Shown here: positions 29,185-38,404 of the stretch, piece after piece
Numbering within the stretch: position 1 is the first letter of the stretch
Layout of the letters: each line of letters opens with the position of its first letter
DNA from: Paenibacillus pinistramenti
GTDB lineage: Bacteria > Bacillota > Bacilli > Paenibacillales > Paenibacillaceae
Assembly: GCF_005869875.1 (NCBI RefSeq)
Contig: NZ_VAWG01000004.1
Span: 1 to 64,000 of the forward strand
Length of the DNA: 64,000 nucleotides
Reading direction: 5' to 3'
Position numbers and translations under genes: made by a program
The notes under the pieces: generated by a model
Told to the model about the DNA's origin: nothing
The model's input: the letters and a program-made list of their open reading frames with translations, nothing else
Database searches by the model: none

Positions 29185-29315
29185 GAACTAACAGAAGAGG
29201 CCCTTAGGCAGGAAGCGGCTTGGCCGACTCCGGCATGAATAGAGGTCTAGTAGTCAGTATATGGAAGATTAAGGGGTTTTATACTTCATTCCCGAATCAT
29301 TTTAGGAGGATCAAG

Positions 29316-29582
29316 ATGGAGGATTGGCTGGTAATGGCTTTTGATTCCACGCAGCAGGCGCTTCGTGCTGAAATGCTTATGGAGTATCTGGAACTGGAGT
29401 TTGATTTGTTCCCCACGCCGAAATCAATTACGGCTGGCTGCGCATTATCCATCCAATTTCCAGGACAGCTGCTGGAGCAGGTTGCCAAGATGGTGGATCA
29501 GGAGAAGGTGGAGATTCGGGGAATTTATAAACCGGGCAGCAATGGTTATGAAGAATTAGAGGTGAAGGAGGCGGGATTGTGA
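29316..29582 (+). CDS. DUF3343 family protein
   Basis: An 88-residue protein beginning MEDWLVMAFDSTQQALRAEM, with a central YLELEFDLFPTPKSITAGCALSIQF. This is the small DUF3343 family, sometimes described as a putative Se/S carrier because of a conserved Cys (here in TAGCALS). The function is not established. AGGAGGATCAAG precedes the chosen ATG. Its stop overlaps the GTG start of mscS, so translation is probably coupled. Confidence 0.8.
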   Translation: MEDWLVMAFDSTQQALRAEMLMEYLELEFDLFPTPKSITAGCALSIQFPGQLLEQVAKMVDQEKVEIRGIYKPGSNGYEELEVKEAGL

Positions 29583-30475
29583 ACCATTTTCTACTAGAGG
29601 TTAGTAATGCGGAAGATACGATAAATGCGGTCACAACCTGGAACGAGAAGGTATGGAATAATTTGACAGACCTTACTCTATGGGAAAATATTATTTTTGC
29701 GTGTATCCGCATCGTGATCATCTGGCTGATTACACGGCTGTTTATTCGAATTGTTTACAAGATCATTGATAACTCGTTGGAACGCAAGGAGAAGAACCGG
29801 CACACGGTGAATCCGCGGCGGTTCATAACGGTCGGTGAGCTGCTTAAAAATATTACTACCGTCGTCTGCAATTTCATTATGATTATGCTCATTTTGGGTG
29901 AGATCGGGGTCAATTTGGGTCCTCTCATCGCCGGCGCCGGCATAGTTGGGTTAGCGGTTGGTTTTGGCGCGCAGAGTCTGGTCAAGGACGTCATTACAGG
30001 ATTCTTTGTCATCTTTGAAGATCAGTTTGCCGTAGGGGACGTAGTGCAGATTGCAGGAGTAAAGGGTACGGTAGAAATGATTGGCTTACGGTCGACCCGT
30101 ATTGTCAGCTGGACAGGGGAAGTGCAGATCATTCCGAATGGAATGATCGCAACGGTTACCAATTACTCGCTTAATAATGCGTTAGCCCTTGTCGATCTTC
30201 CGTTCAGCAATTCGAAAAAGCTTGATGAAGCTATTGATTTGCTTAAAGAGGCCATGGTTCAATTAAAGGAAGATAATGATTTGATTACAGAGGTGCCGAA
30301 TGTGACAGGCGTACAGTCCTTGACAACCAGTGAATACGTGGTAAGGATCACCCTGGAGTGTTTACCGACAAACCGGGCCGATCTGGAGCGGGAAATCAAG
30401 GCTTATGCCAAAACGGCGCTTGAGCAGGAGGAAGCCAGACAGGCAGCCAGAGGAGAAGCAAGCAGCGGGGCTTAA
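29579..30475 (+). CDS. mscS: small-conductance mechanosensitive channel (MscS family)
   Basis: MscS channels open under membrane tension and release solutes after osmotic downshock. The 298-residue protein has two to three N-terminal membrane segments. The pore helix region GAGIVGLAVGFGAQSLVKDVITGFF is followed by the beta-domain core EDQFAVGDVVQIAGVKGTVEMIGLRSTRI and IIPNGMIATVTNYS. The start is GTG, overlapping the DUF3343 stop. The C-terminal tail is charged and low in complexity. Confidence 0.93.
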   Translation: MNHFLLEVSNAEDTINAVTTWNEKVWNNLTDLTLWENIIFACIRIVIIWLITRLFIRIVYKIIDNSLERKEKNRHTVNPRRFITVGELLKNITTVVCNFIMIMLILGEIGVNLGPLIAGAGIVGLAVGFGAQSLVKDVITGFFVIFEDQFAVGDVVQIAGVKGTVEMIGLRSTRIVSWTGEVQIIPNGMIATVTNYSLNNALALVDLPFSNSKKLDEAIDLLKEAMVQLKEDNDLITEVPNVTGVQSLTTSEYVVRITLECLPTNRADLEREIKAYAKTALEQEEARQAARGEASSGA

Positions 30476-30510
30476 AGAGAATAATTATATTCTGCAGGGG
30501 GAAGTATAAA

Positions 30511-30750
30511 ATGGAGAGAAAGTCCTTCCAGCTCGGGGATATTGTGCAAATGAAGAAGAATCATCCGTGCGGGAGCAACGAAATGGAAATCATCCGCATG
30601 GGGATGGATATCCGGATTAAATGTGTGGGGTGCAAGCACAGTGTCCTTATTCCAAGGGCCAAGTTTGAGAAAAATATGAAGAAGGTCATCCGCTCTGCGG
30701 AGCCTTCCAACCTTCCTAACCTCACTGGCGAAGGACCGCTATCCGAGTAG
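30511..30750 (+). CDS. DUF951 family protein
   Basis: This 79-residue protein begins MERKSFQLGDIVQMKKNHPCGSNEMEIIRMGMDIRIKC and contains a CVGCKHSVLIPRAKFEK segment, the DUF951 pattern. The Cys pairs suggest metal binding but the function is unknown. GGGGGAAG precedes the ATG. It follows mscS by 35 bases and probably shares its transcript. Confidence 0.85.
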   Translation: MERKSFQLGDIVQMKKNHPCGSNEMEIIRMGMDIRIKCVGCKHSVLIPRAKFEKNMKKVIRSAEPSNLPNLTGEGPLSE

Positions 30751-30774
30751 AAGTTAATTTATTAACCCAGCATC

Positions 30775-30803
30775 TTGCGTGACAGCCGAAACCATGATAT
30801 AAT
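30775..30803 (+). promoter_or_regulatory. tRNA-Ser promoter
   Basis: TTGCGT (30775-30780) and a perfect TATAAT (30798-30803) are 17 bases apart. The tRNA starts 12 bases after the -10, as expected for a directly initiated tRNA. Confidence 0.8.
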
Positions 30804-30815
30804 CATGTATGCTGC

Positions 30816-30907
30816 GGAAAGGTACCCAAGAGGTCATAAGGGGACTGACTCGAAATCAGTTAGGCGTCGTAAGGCGTGCGAGGGTTCGAATCCCTCTCTT
30901 TCCGCCA
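30816..30907 (+). tRNA. tRNA-Ser (anticodon CGA), CCA encoded
   Basis: The sequence folds as a class II tRNA: acceptor GGAAAGG paired with TCTTTCC (one G-U), an anticodon stem with the loop reading CT-CGA-AA, a long variable arm, and the TPsiC region GGTTCGAATCC. The discriminator is G and CCA is encoded. The CGA anticodon reads UCG serine codons. Confidence 0.95.
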
Positions 30908-30950
30908 CTTAAATCATTGATCGATGTTTAGTTACATACGGCTAATAAGT

Positions 30951-30986
30951 AACACCTCCATTGCCTTTGCGATGGAGGTGTTTTTG
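30951..30986 (+). terminator. terminator after tRNA-Ser
   Basis: AACACCTCCAT and ATGGAGGTGTT form an 11-base stem with a 10-base loop and a T-run. It ends the tRNA transcript and stands just before the lysR 3' end. Confidence 0.85.
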
Positions 30987-31022
30987 TTTATTTTTCTGGC
31001 ATGTGTGATTGGAATGTGTGAA

Positions 31023-31931
31023 TTATGGCTGTGTCCTCACACCCAAAGTAAGGTGATCGATAAAGGCTTGGAGCAGGGCAGAGCGGTGACGGTTCTTATT
31101 TGTTGCAATATAGATCAATCTCTTGGGCAGGTCTCCGGGAATATCGCGGGTCTGAAGCAGTCCCTGCTGCACTTCCCACTCAACGGCCATACGGGAGACG
31201 AAGGAAATATGGCCTCCAAGCATGACAGTTTGTTTAGTTGCTTCAAGGGAATCGATCTCAAGGAATGAGCACAGGCGGCAATGATACTTATCCAGCCAAT
31301 GCTCGGTCAAGCTGCGGGTACTGGAATCTTGTCCGGACAGGATAAAGGGGTAAGCGGCAATCTGATCGGCTTCAGGCTCAGGCTGGGAGGCCAGAGGGTG
31401 GTTTGGGGCAAAAATCAGCACCAGATCATCTTCACCCACGATGTGCCGGTCGATCTGACTGGATGCAGAGGGCTCTATCGTAAGGACCCCCAGATCAACT
31501 TCGTGCTGTTCAAGCATAGCCTGTATAGAAGGCCCAGAGTGCACCGCCAAGGAAATATGAAGGTTAGGATGTTCGTTGGAGAAATGCCGCAGCACACCAG
31601 GCATGAGGTAGGTGGCAGGCACATAGCTGGCGCCAATCCGGAGACTTCCTTTGCGGAGCGTATCGAATTCTGTGACGGCTCTCTGCGCTTCGGCAGCCAG
31701 GGCTCCAATTCTGACCGCGTAGTGGTGAAGGGCGTACCCGGCGTCGGTCAGTACGATTTTTCCCATCCGCATATCAAACAGCTTAACGCCAAAGTCCCGC
31801 TCCATATTCTTCATATGAAAAGTAACCGTCGGCTGCTTTAATTCCAAAATTTCTGCAACGGTCGTAATCTTCTTATGCTTCTCCAGCAGCTCGATAATCC
31901 GAAGCTTCAACAAGTTCAGGTTCATCATCAT
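31023..31931 (-). CDS. LysR-family transcriptional regulator
   Basis: The 302-residue protein has an N-terminal winged helix (LLEKHKKITTVAEILELKQPTVTFHMKNMERDFGVKLFD) and a periplasmic-binding-like effector domain (GSLRIGASYVPATYLMPGVL onward). The target and effector are unknown, since no clear enzyme gene stands divergently next to it. The frame opens much further upstream, but GAGAAGG lies just before a run of three ATG codons at 31931, 31928 and 31925, giving a normal LysR length. It lies opposite to the main direction of the arm. Confidence 0.88.
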   Translation of the reverse strand: MMMNLNLLKLRIIELLEKHKKITTVAEILELKQPTVTFHMKNMERDFGVKLFDMRMGKIVLTDAGYALHHYAVRIGALAAEAQRAVTEFDTLRKGSLRIGASYVPATYLMPGVLRHFSNEHPNLHISLAVHSGPSIQAMLEQHEVDLGVLTIEPSASSQIDRHIVGEDDLVLIFAPNHPLASQPEPEADQIAAYPFILSGQDSSTRSLTEHWLDKYHCRLCSFLEIDSLEATKQTVMLGGHISFVSRMAVEWEVQQGLLQTRDIPGDLPKRLIYIATNKNRHRSALLQAFIDHLTLGVRTQP

Positions 31932-32363
31932 CAAACCTTCTCCCATAGCGCATTCCGCAAATTTTCCACCTATATATAGATTAAATTTATGAATGTTAAA
32001 AGTGTTCATTGAATGAATTAATTCTGTTTTAACTTTGCAATAACACTTGGCGGAAGTGGGAGGAGGGAGGGGGCGCATGTTGAATTTGTGCAAAAAGAAA
32101 ACAGGACCCCTAAAGGTCCTGTCCGACGGCGCCTGCTAATGGACATTCATTCTCACAAATCAGGAACAGGATACACTGCCATTCAAGACAGTCTTGCCGT
32201 AAAGCGGAACTTTGCGGTAGTCCTTCAATCCAAGCTTGTGATTAGACTCCTAACAGACAATGAAAAGCGACTTGATCCAATGGAATCACACCTCTCTTGT
32301 TAAGCGCCGTCTGATAATTAGAATAACCAGCAGTCACGGATTATATACACTGGCCTATAAAAA
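31932..32363. other. non-coding gap between lysR and the YjzC gene
   Basis: No gene is supported here. The lysR side is A/T-rich and contains the palindrome TTCATT-G-AATGAA (32005-32017), a possible LysR operator. A hairpin ACAGGACC / GGTCCTGT (32101-32122) is followed on the minus strand by a T-rich tract and is likely the terminator for the YjzC transcript. The 32123-32363 part shows nothing else. Confidence 0.55.
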
Positions 32364-32561
32364 TTAATGGACAAGCGCCTTCTCGGCTTTTTTCCATTTA
32401 CGGTCCTTGTTCGTGGTTTCCGGAAAAGACTCGCCTTTCTTCAGCTTAATGCGCTTCGGGTTTTGAATTTGGGTATGGAAGCTGCGCGCTTCACCGACCT
32501 CCGTATAAATACCATCATTCGGCGCCTTATCGCCCGGCTCGAATTCAGTGCGTTCACCCAT
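32364..32561 (-). CDS. YjzC family protein
   Basis: This 65-residue, charged protein begins MGERTEFEPGDKAPNDGIYTEVGE and has NPKRIKLKKGESFPETTNKDRKW, the pattern of the small YjzC family of Bacilli. The function is unknown. GGAGCG lies upstream of the ATG. It stands alone on the minus strand between the lysR gene and rpsF. Confidence 0.8.
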   Translation of the reverse strand: MGERTEFEPGDKAPNDGIYTEVGEARSFHTQIQNPKRIKLKKGESFPETTNKDRKWKKAEKALVH

Positions 32562-32649
32562 CCTAATCGCTCCTTTAATTATAAATAATGAGATGCAGGC
32601 TTATTGTGCTCCGAAAGCGGGGACTCCATAAGCGGACAATAATGTAAAC

Positions 32650-32678
32650 TTGCATGAATGCCGGACATTTGTTATATT
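32650..32678 (+). promoter_or_regulatory. rpsF promoter
   Basis: TTGCAT (32650-32655) and TATATT (32673-32678) are spaced 17 bases apart. The leader of about 80 bases contains CCTAA and TTAGG arms that could pair (a possible r-protein leader fold), but a clear S6:S18 binding motif was not recognised. Confidence 0.7.
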
Positions 32679-32761
32679 AATATAGTTCGAGAAAATAACT
32701 CGTTCCTTGCTCCTAACAGTTGACCTGATTAGGGGCCTTAGTCCAAGAGGAGGTGAAATAG

Positions 32762-33046
32762 ATGCGCAAATACGAAGTAATGTACATTATTCGTCCAGAC
32801 ATCGAGCAGGAAGCTGTTCAAGCTGCTGTCGAGAAGTTCCAAGGCATCATCCAAAACGGTGGCGAAATTACAAAACATGACGTTATGGGTAAACGCCGTC
32901 TTGCGTATGAGATCAACAAGTTGCGTGATGGAGTTTATGTATTGGTGAACTTTACTGCTACTCCAGACGTTGTCAACGAGCTTGAGCGGATCATGAAGAT
33001 CTCTGACGAGGTTATCCGTTATCTCATCACTAAAGACGTTGCTTAA
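32762..33046 (+). CDS. rpsF: 30S ribosomal protein S6
   Basis: A 94-residue protein beginning MRKYEVMYIIRPDIEQEAV, the S6 sequence. It binds the central domain of 16S rRNA together with S18. AGGAGGTGAAATAG precedes the ATG. It is the first gene of rpsF-ssb-rpsR, an arrangement conserved in Firmicutes that couples translation and DNA replication factors. Confidence 0.97.
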   Translation: MRKYEVMYIIRPDIEQEAVQAAVEKFQGIIQNGGEITKHDVMGKRRLAYEINKLRDGVYVLVNFTATPDVVNELERIMKISDEVIRYLITKDVA

Positions 33047-33086
33047 TAACCGATTGTAGTTAGGACTACCCAAAGGAGGGACCTGG

Positions 33087-33578
33087 ATGTTGAACCGTGT
33101 CATTCTGATCGGCCGGCTGACCCGGGATCCGGAGCTGCGTTATACGCCATCCGGCGTTGCGGTAACCCAGTTTACCATCGCAGTGGACAGACCTTTCACG
33201 TCGCAAGGCGGAGAAAGAGAAGCGGATTTCATACCGGTCGTTACATGGAGACAGCTTGCTGAGACTTGTGCAAACTACCTGCGCAAAGGTCGTTTGACTG
33301 CTGTAGAGGGACGCATTCAAGTTCGGAATTATGAGAATAACGAAGGTAAACGGGTATATGTTACTGAAGTTATTGCTGATAACGTTCGTTTCTTGGAGTC
33401 GAACCGCGAAGGCGGCGCCGGCAATGGTGGAGGTATGCCGCGGGAAGAAGCTCCTTATAGCGGAGGCGGAAACCGCAGCACGGGCAATAACAGCGGCGGC
33501 TACTCGCGCGGTAATCAGGATCCATTTTCCGACGACGGGAAGCCGATCGATATTTCGGATGATGATTTACCATTCTAA
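33087..33578 (+). CDS. ssb: single-stranded DNA-binding protein
   Basis: SSB coats single-stranded DNA at forks and in repair. The 163-residue protein has an N-terminal OB-fold ([21 protein letters not shown]), a glycine- and asparagine-rich linker and the acidic tip DDDLPF that recruits partner proteins. AAAGGAGGG precedes the ATG. It lies between rpsF and rpsR. Confidence 0.97.
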   Translation: MLNRVILIGRLTRDPELRYTPSGVAVTQFTIAVDRPFTSQGGEREADFIPVVTWRQLAETCANYLRKGRLTAVEGRIQVRNYENNEGKRVYVTEVIADNVRFLESNREGGAGNGGGMPREEAPYSGGGNRSTGNNSGGYSRGNQDPFSDDGKPIDISDDDLPF

Positions 33579-33600
33579 CTTGGAAAGGACTGAATAGGAC

Positions 33601-33873
33601 ATGGCTTTCAAACAAAGAGAAGGCGGAGACAACGACAAAAGACCGGCTCGCCGCGGCGGCCGCAACAAACGTCGTAAAGTGTGCTACTTCACTGTCAACA
33701 AAATTACTCACATTGACTATAAAGATACTGAGCTGCTCAAGAAATTTATCAGCGAGCGCGGCAAAATTTTGCCACGCCGTGTAACGGGCACCAGCGCAAA
33801 ATACCAACGCCTTTTGACAATCGCTGTTAAGCGTTCCCGTCAAATCGCATTGCTTCCTTACACAACTGAGTAA
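33601..33873 (+). CDS. rpsR: 30S ribosomal protein S18
   Basis: A 90-residue basic protein with the S18 core ([38 protein letters not shown]). The ATG is preceded by GGAAAGGACTGAATAGGAC. It ends the rpsF-ssb-rpsR operon, and the terminator follows at once. Confidence 0.96.
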   Translation: MAFKQREGGDNDKRPARRGGRNKRRKVCYFTVNKITHIDYKDTELLKKFISERGKILPRRVTGTSAKYQRLLTIAVKRSRQIALLPYTTE

Positions 33874-33890
33874 GATCAGGGGGAGCAGGA

Positions 33891-33922
33891 GACCGGCCAT
33901 TCTAAATGGCTGGTCTTTTTTT
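33891..33922 (+). terminator. terminator of rpsF-ssb-rpsR
   Basis: GACCGGCCAT and ATGGCTGGTC pair over 10 positions (one G-U) around a TCTAA loop, followed by seven T and a further T-rich tract. Confidence 0.9.
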
Positions 33923-34640
33923 GTTTTTTTTTAAGGCTTACAGCGGGTAATGAAAATAGTCATGTTAGGTTATTTACGGAATATATTAGACTTAACTTTT
34001 AAATAAAATTGAGAATGTCCTCAACCGGTGGACAAAGTAATATTCATAATGGACGTATGAAAAAGAGCATAATTCTTCTATTTTGTAGGTAAAATGGGAG
34101 TTAAAATTAGTATATATACAATATTAATAATAAATATACATTAATCTAATTTTAAGTGTACACTCAGGAATGTCAAAAAACGTTGATATATCAAAGTTTT
34201 TAAGCAAGCTTACAAATATAGTTGATCAACTGATCAAAAAATATTTTTGATAAAGGTGAATAAAAGTGCTTGGAATTTTGGTAATATTCATGTATATTAG
34301 TTACTAATCCGAACAATCACATGGTCAATTAGTCAATTTTTATGTACTGTGGCTTTTATTTCCTAGTCTCTAAATAACAAAGAGGGATAGATTTGGAGAT
34401 TATTGACCTTTGGTTATTTATTCATTTTTAAAGTATTTTCAATGAATTGAAGAACCAAGTAGATCGGATATCTTAAAACACTTAATTCCTACCAAATTAA
34501 TTGGAAAAGTAGTGTTACATACACTCACATTTGTAATGACTGCTATCCGAATAATTGGGATCAGCCACCAACGGGGATATATTATTTTCATAATATATTT
34601 TTAAAGACAAAGCTTTTATTCAAAAGAGGAGGATCATTGA
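33923..34640. promoter_or_regulatory. long AT-rich leader upstream of oppA
   Basis: No open reading frame of gene quality occurs in this 718-base, strongly A/T-rich stretch. A promoter TTGGAA (34270-34275), 17 bases, TATATT (34293-34298) is visible. Inverted repeats include ATCAAAAA-ATA-TTTTTGAT (34233-34251). Two weak CodY-like boxes (34274-34288 and 34434-34448, 11 of 15 each) could give nutrient control, but such matches are common in A/T-rich DNA. Confidence 0.55.
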
Positions 34641-36416
34641 ATGACAAAGAAATGGAGCGTACTGGTTGGTCTTGTATTAGCAACATCAATGGTGCTGTCC
34701 GCGTGCGGCGGCGGAAATAATAACGCAGCTTCGAGCAACGCGCCGGCATCGGCAAACGCAAGCAACGCAGGTGAAAGCGCGAGTACGGAAGCAAGCGCAA
34801 GCACGGATGCAAATGACCCTGCAGGAAATGCAAATGGTGTAATTAAAGCGTCGGATATGTCCCTGCTTCCGGCAAGTGCGGCTGCACGTAAAGACACCTT
34901 AATAGTTGGCATGACAGCTCCACAAGGTATATTCAATCCATTATTCTCTTCTACCGTGTACGACAACTATGTGAACGATGTCATCTTTGATTACTTCATT
35001 ACAGTAAAAGCTGATGGAACTTATGAAAATAGTCTTGCTGATTCCGTGGAAATTACTAATGATAATAAAACTTACACGTATCATTTGAAACAAGGCGTGA
35101 AGTATACGGACGGAACTCCGGTAACCGTTAAAGATTACTACTTCGCATTGAAGGTATATCTTGATCCTAAATACGACGGTGAGTCTGACCTGACGCTGGC
35201 TAAAATTGTAGGATCAGATGAGTATAAGAACGGCAGCGCCACAGAAATCTCAGGTGTTAAGATCATTGACGACAATACCATCCAGATCGACGTATCGGAT
35301 TATGACGCGATGACTCAAGTCTACTTGGGTACGATTCCATTCATTTCTGAAGCATACTACGGTAAAGGATTCAAGAAAGGAAGCCTTGATTCTATTAAAG
35401 CTTTGAATACTAAACCGCTGGGCAGCGGTCCATATGTGCTGAGCAGCTATAAAGCGGGTCAGGAAGTAGATTTTACGGCTAACGACAGCTACTTCAAAGG
35501 CGCGCCTAAAGTGAAGAACATGATCTACAGAACCACAACAGATGGAACGAACCTGTCTTTGATCCAATCCGGCGAGACAGATATGGATAACATTACAGTA
35601 ACAGAAGATAACGTAGAAGAGCTTAAGGCTATGGGCTTCGTGGATGTCAACATTCTTCCTAACAATGGCTACGGCTATATCGGCATGAACCTGAAAGAGA
35701 AGAAGTTCGCAGATCAAAAGGTCCGTCAGGCTCTGACTTACGGTTTGAACCGTAAAGATATTGTAGAAGGCGTATACGGCAGCTATGCTAACGTAATTGA
35801 TATTCCTGAATCCAAAGTATCCTGGGCTTATACGGATGAAGGAATCAACCACTATGACTTCGATACAGAGAAAGCGAAACAGCTTCTCGATGAAGCCGGA
35901 TGGAAGGTTGGCTCTGATGGTATCCGCGAGAAAGACGGCGAGAAATTCGTAATTAACTTCTCCGCTACTGCAGACAACCCGGTTGTAGATGCTCTTCTTC
36001 CGATCATGACTCAGAACTACAAAGATTTGGGCATTGATCTGAAGGCAGAAACACTCGACTTTAACGCCATCATGGAGAAGGCTGACAAAGGCGACTACGA
36101 TATGTACTTTGCTGCTTGGGGCTTGACTCCGGATCCGGATAACACAGTCTACATCACAAACGGTGCTCAAAACCGCTTCGGCTACTCCAATGCTACAGTT
36201 GACAAACTGATGGCTGAAGGAAGAAAAGAACTGGATACTGAGAAACGTAAAGAGATCTACAAACAAATGTACCAAGAGCTGAACAAGGACGTTCCTGCCA
36301 TCTTCATGTACCAAAGAACTAACATGTATGGCATCAGCGGCCGCGTTACAGGATTTGACCTTTCGCCGTATAAAGATTTCGACTTGAGCTTGTACCAAGT
36401 ACAGCTTCAACAATAA
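34641..36416 (+). CDS. oppA: peptide ABC transporter, substrate-binding lipoprotein
   Basis: This 591-residue protein is the extracellular binding component of an oligopeptide/dipeptide importer. It has a lipoprotein signal (LSAC around residues 19-22), a Ser/Ala/Asn-rich linker to about residue 60, and an SBP_bac_5-type domain (LVVGMTAPQGIF-like start, then VRQALTYGLNRKDIVEGVYG and YKDLGIDLKAETLDFNAIM). AGGAGG precedes the ATG. It leads oppABCDF. Oligopeptides are the likely substrate, but nickel or other ligands are possible. Confidence 0.92.
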   Translation: MTKKWSVLVGLVLATSMVLSACGGGNNNAASSNAPASANASNAGESASTEASASTDANDPAGNANGVIKASDMSLLPASAAARKDTLIVGMTAPQGIFNPLFSSTVYDNYVNDVIFDYFITVKADGTYENSLADSVEITNDNKTYTYHLKQGVKYTDGTPVTVKDYYFALKVYLDPKYDGESDLTLAKIVGSDEYKNGSATEISGVKIIDDNTIQIDVSDYDAMTQVYLGTIPFISEAYYGKGFKKGSLDSIKALNTKPLGSGPYVLSSYKAGQEVDFTANDSYFKGAPKVKNMIYRTTTDGTNLSLIQSGETDMDNITVTEDNVEELKAMGFVDVNILPNNGYGYIGMNLKEKKFADQKVRQALTYGLNRKDIVEGVYGSYANVIDIPESKVSWAYTDEGINHYDFDTEKAKQLLDEAGWKVGSDGIREKDGEKFVINFSATADNPVVDALLPIMTQNYKDLGIDLKAETLDFNAIMEKADKGDYDMYFAAWGLTPDPDNTVYITNGAQNRFGYSNATVDKLMAEGRKELDTEKRKEIYKQMYQELNKDVPAIFMYQRTNMYGISGRVTGFDLSPYKDFDLSLYQVQLQQ

Positions 36417-36488
36417 CATCACAGGATGGATATGCTCAGCTCCCAGGTGGAGCTGGGCATATCGATTTATAAGCCAGGAGGAATTTTA

Positions 36489-37451
36489 ATGAGGCAGTAT
36501 ATCATCCGGCGTCTTCTGCAAATGATTCCTACGTTAATCGGGATCTCGATTATCGTGTTTGCCATCTCTGCAATGGTTCCGGGAGATTTCATTACGGCGA
36601 AGAATAATCCCAATATGACGGCAGAGAAGGCGGAGCAGCTTCGGCATATCTACGGTTTAGACAAACCTGAATATGAAAGATATTTTATTTGGGCAGGCAA
36701 CATGCTCAAAGGGAATATGGGTGACTCTTTACAGCACAAGCAGCCTGTAACGGAAGTTATTAATACGTATGTCTGGAACTCATTTATCATTGCACTGGCA
36801 ACTTTAATTCTAAGCTGGGTAATAGCTGTTTTTACCGGCGTGTTCTCGGCCAAGTTTCAGTATTCTTTCTTTGATAGGATAGTGACGCTCACCGTCTTCC
36901 TGTGTATGTCACTGCCATCCTTCTTTATTGGTCTCCTGTTAATCAAATTGTTCGCGCTGGACTGGAAGCTCTTCCCGGTTTCGGGTATGACGACTGCCGG
37001 TCACAATGACGCGGGCTGGGCTTATATTAAAGATGTGGTCAAGCATATGTTCCTGCCAACGCTAGTCTTGACCATGCTTAGTACGGGAAGCCTTACCCGG
37101 TATTTCCGGGCTGGAATGCTGGAGGTTATCCGCCAGGATTATATCCGGACAGCTCGTGCTAAGGGTCTTAAAGAAGTTACGGTTATTTTTAAACATGCTC
37201 TTCGTAATGCACTGCTTCCAGCTATCACGCTGCTTGGCTTTGAATTGCCGGCCTTGTTCGGCGGTGCGATGATTTTGGAAAAAGTATTTGTTTGGCCGGG
37301 GATCGGCCAGGTTTATCTGGAATCCATTAACATGCGGGATTATCCGTTTATGTTAGGCTTTACAATCTTCTTGTCCATATTAACACTCCTGGGTAATCTG
37401 CTTGCCGATGTCCTTTACGGAATTGCAGATCCAAGAATTCGCTTAAAGTAG
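36489..37451 (+). CDS. oppB: peptide ABC transporter permease OppB
   Basis: The 320-residue inner-membrane permease begins MRQYIIRRLLQMIPTLIGISIIVF and has about six membrane segments. The EAA-type loop region is YIRTARAKGLKEVTVIFKHALRNALLPAIT, which contacts the ATPase. A frame opening 63 bases earlier is unlikely because GGAGGAATTTTA precedes the chosen ATG. It works with OppC. Confidence 0.93.
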   Translation: MRQYIIRRLLQMIPTLIGISIIVFAISAMVPGDFITAKNNPNMTAEKAEQLRHIYGLDKPEYERYFIWAGNMLKGNMGDSLQHKQPVTEVINTYVWNSFIIALATLILSWVIAVFTGVFSAKFQYSFFDRIVTLTVFLCMSLPSFFIGLLLIKLFALDWKLFPVSGMTTAGHNDAGWAYIKDVVKHMFLPTLVLTMLSTGSLTRYFRAGMLEVIRQDYIRTARAKGLKEVTVIFKHALRNALLPAITLLGFELPALFGGAMILEKVFVWPGIGQVYLESINMRDYPFMLGFTIFLSILTLLGNLLADVLYGIADPRIRLK

Positions 37452-37463
37452 GGGGAGGTACAG

Positions 37464-38393
37464 ATGTCCTTGGAGGCTGCACCAGTAGAAGTGAATGCTC
37501 AAGTACCAGCGAAGCCAGTTAAGGCCGATTCACCTTGGAGAATTGCAGTGCGGAGGTTTGCCCGCAATAAACTGGCTTTAGCAGGACTTATTATTGTCAT
37601 ATTAATGTTCTTGATCTGCTATATCGGCCCGCTTCTTTCACCTTATAATCTGTATGATTATAAATTAACGGATAAGAACCTCGCTCCGAATGCGTCGCAC
37701 TGGCTTGGAACCGATAAGCTAGGACGGGATATTCTGCTCAGAACGATGCTGGCAGGAAGAATCTCTTTGGCGGTTGGTTTGGTAGCTACTATTATTACTG
37801 TGCTTGTCGGTGCTACGTTAGGAGCAGTTGCGGGATTTTATAGAGGTTTTGTTGATACTGTAATTATGCGGTTTGCAGATATTTTCTCCTCTATTCCTAC
37901 TTTGCCTATTCTCATTATTATGGGTACCGTGTTGTCTGACCTTAAGGTAGACCCTAGTAACCGAATTTATTTCCTGATGCTAATGTTAGGTGTTCTGAGC
38001 TGGATGGGTCTCGCCAGGCTGGTCCGAAGCCAGATTCTTACTCTGAGAGAGCAGGAGTTTATGCTGGCGACAGATGCGCTCGGGCTTAAAGATAACCGGA
38101 AGATCTTCCGGCATTTGCTGCCGAACACTATTCCTATCATTATTGTATCCGCGACGTTGAGTGTGGCAGGAGCTATTCTCTCTGAATCTGCACTTAGCTT
38201 CTTGGGAATTGGGGTTGTCCCTCCAACACCTTCATGGGGGAACATGATTTCTGCTGCTAACAACTTGATCGATTTCCGCAAGAGACCATGGCTCTGGGTT
38301 CCGCCTGGCATGTGTATCCTGATCACTGTTACTGCAGTCAATCTGATTGGTGACGCCCTGCGTGATGCCCTTGACCCTAAAATGAAAAAGTAG
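37464..38393 (+). CDS. oppC: peptide ABC transporter permease OppC
   Basis: The 309-residue permease has a cytoplasmic N-terminus (about 35 residues), a first membrane helix NKLALAGLIIVILMFLICYIGPLL, then LGTDKLGRDILLRTMLAGRISLAVG, typical of OppC/DppC. The EAA loop appears as ATDALGLKDNRKIFRHLLPNTIP. GGGGAGGTACAG precedes the ATG. It follows oppB by 12 bases. Confidence 0.93.
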   Translation: MSLEAAPVEVNAQVPAKPVKADSPWRIAVRRFARNKLALAGLIIVILMFLICYIGPLLSPYNLYDYKLTDKNLAPNASHWLGTDKLGRDILLRTMLAGRISLAVGLVATIITVLVGATLGAVAGFYRGFVDTVIMRFADIFSSIPTLPILIIMGTVLSDLKVDPSNRIYFLMLMLGVLSWMGLARLVRSQILTLREQEFMLATDALGLKDNRKIFRHLLPNTIPIIIVSATLSVAGAILSESALSFLGIGVVPPTPSWGNMISAANNLIDFRKRPWLWVPPGMCILITVTAVNLIGDALRDALDPKMKK

Positions 38394-38404
38394 GAGACAC
38401 GATT

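Noticed and set aside
32088-32303. 71-residue frame upstream of the YjzC gene
   Set aside because: It runs through a terminator-like hairpin and lacks a ribosome site or conserved sequence.
32679-32761. S6:S18 ribosomal-protein leader RNA before rpsF
   Set aside because: A small hairpin is possible, but the characteristic conserved core could not be recognised by eye.
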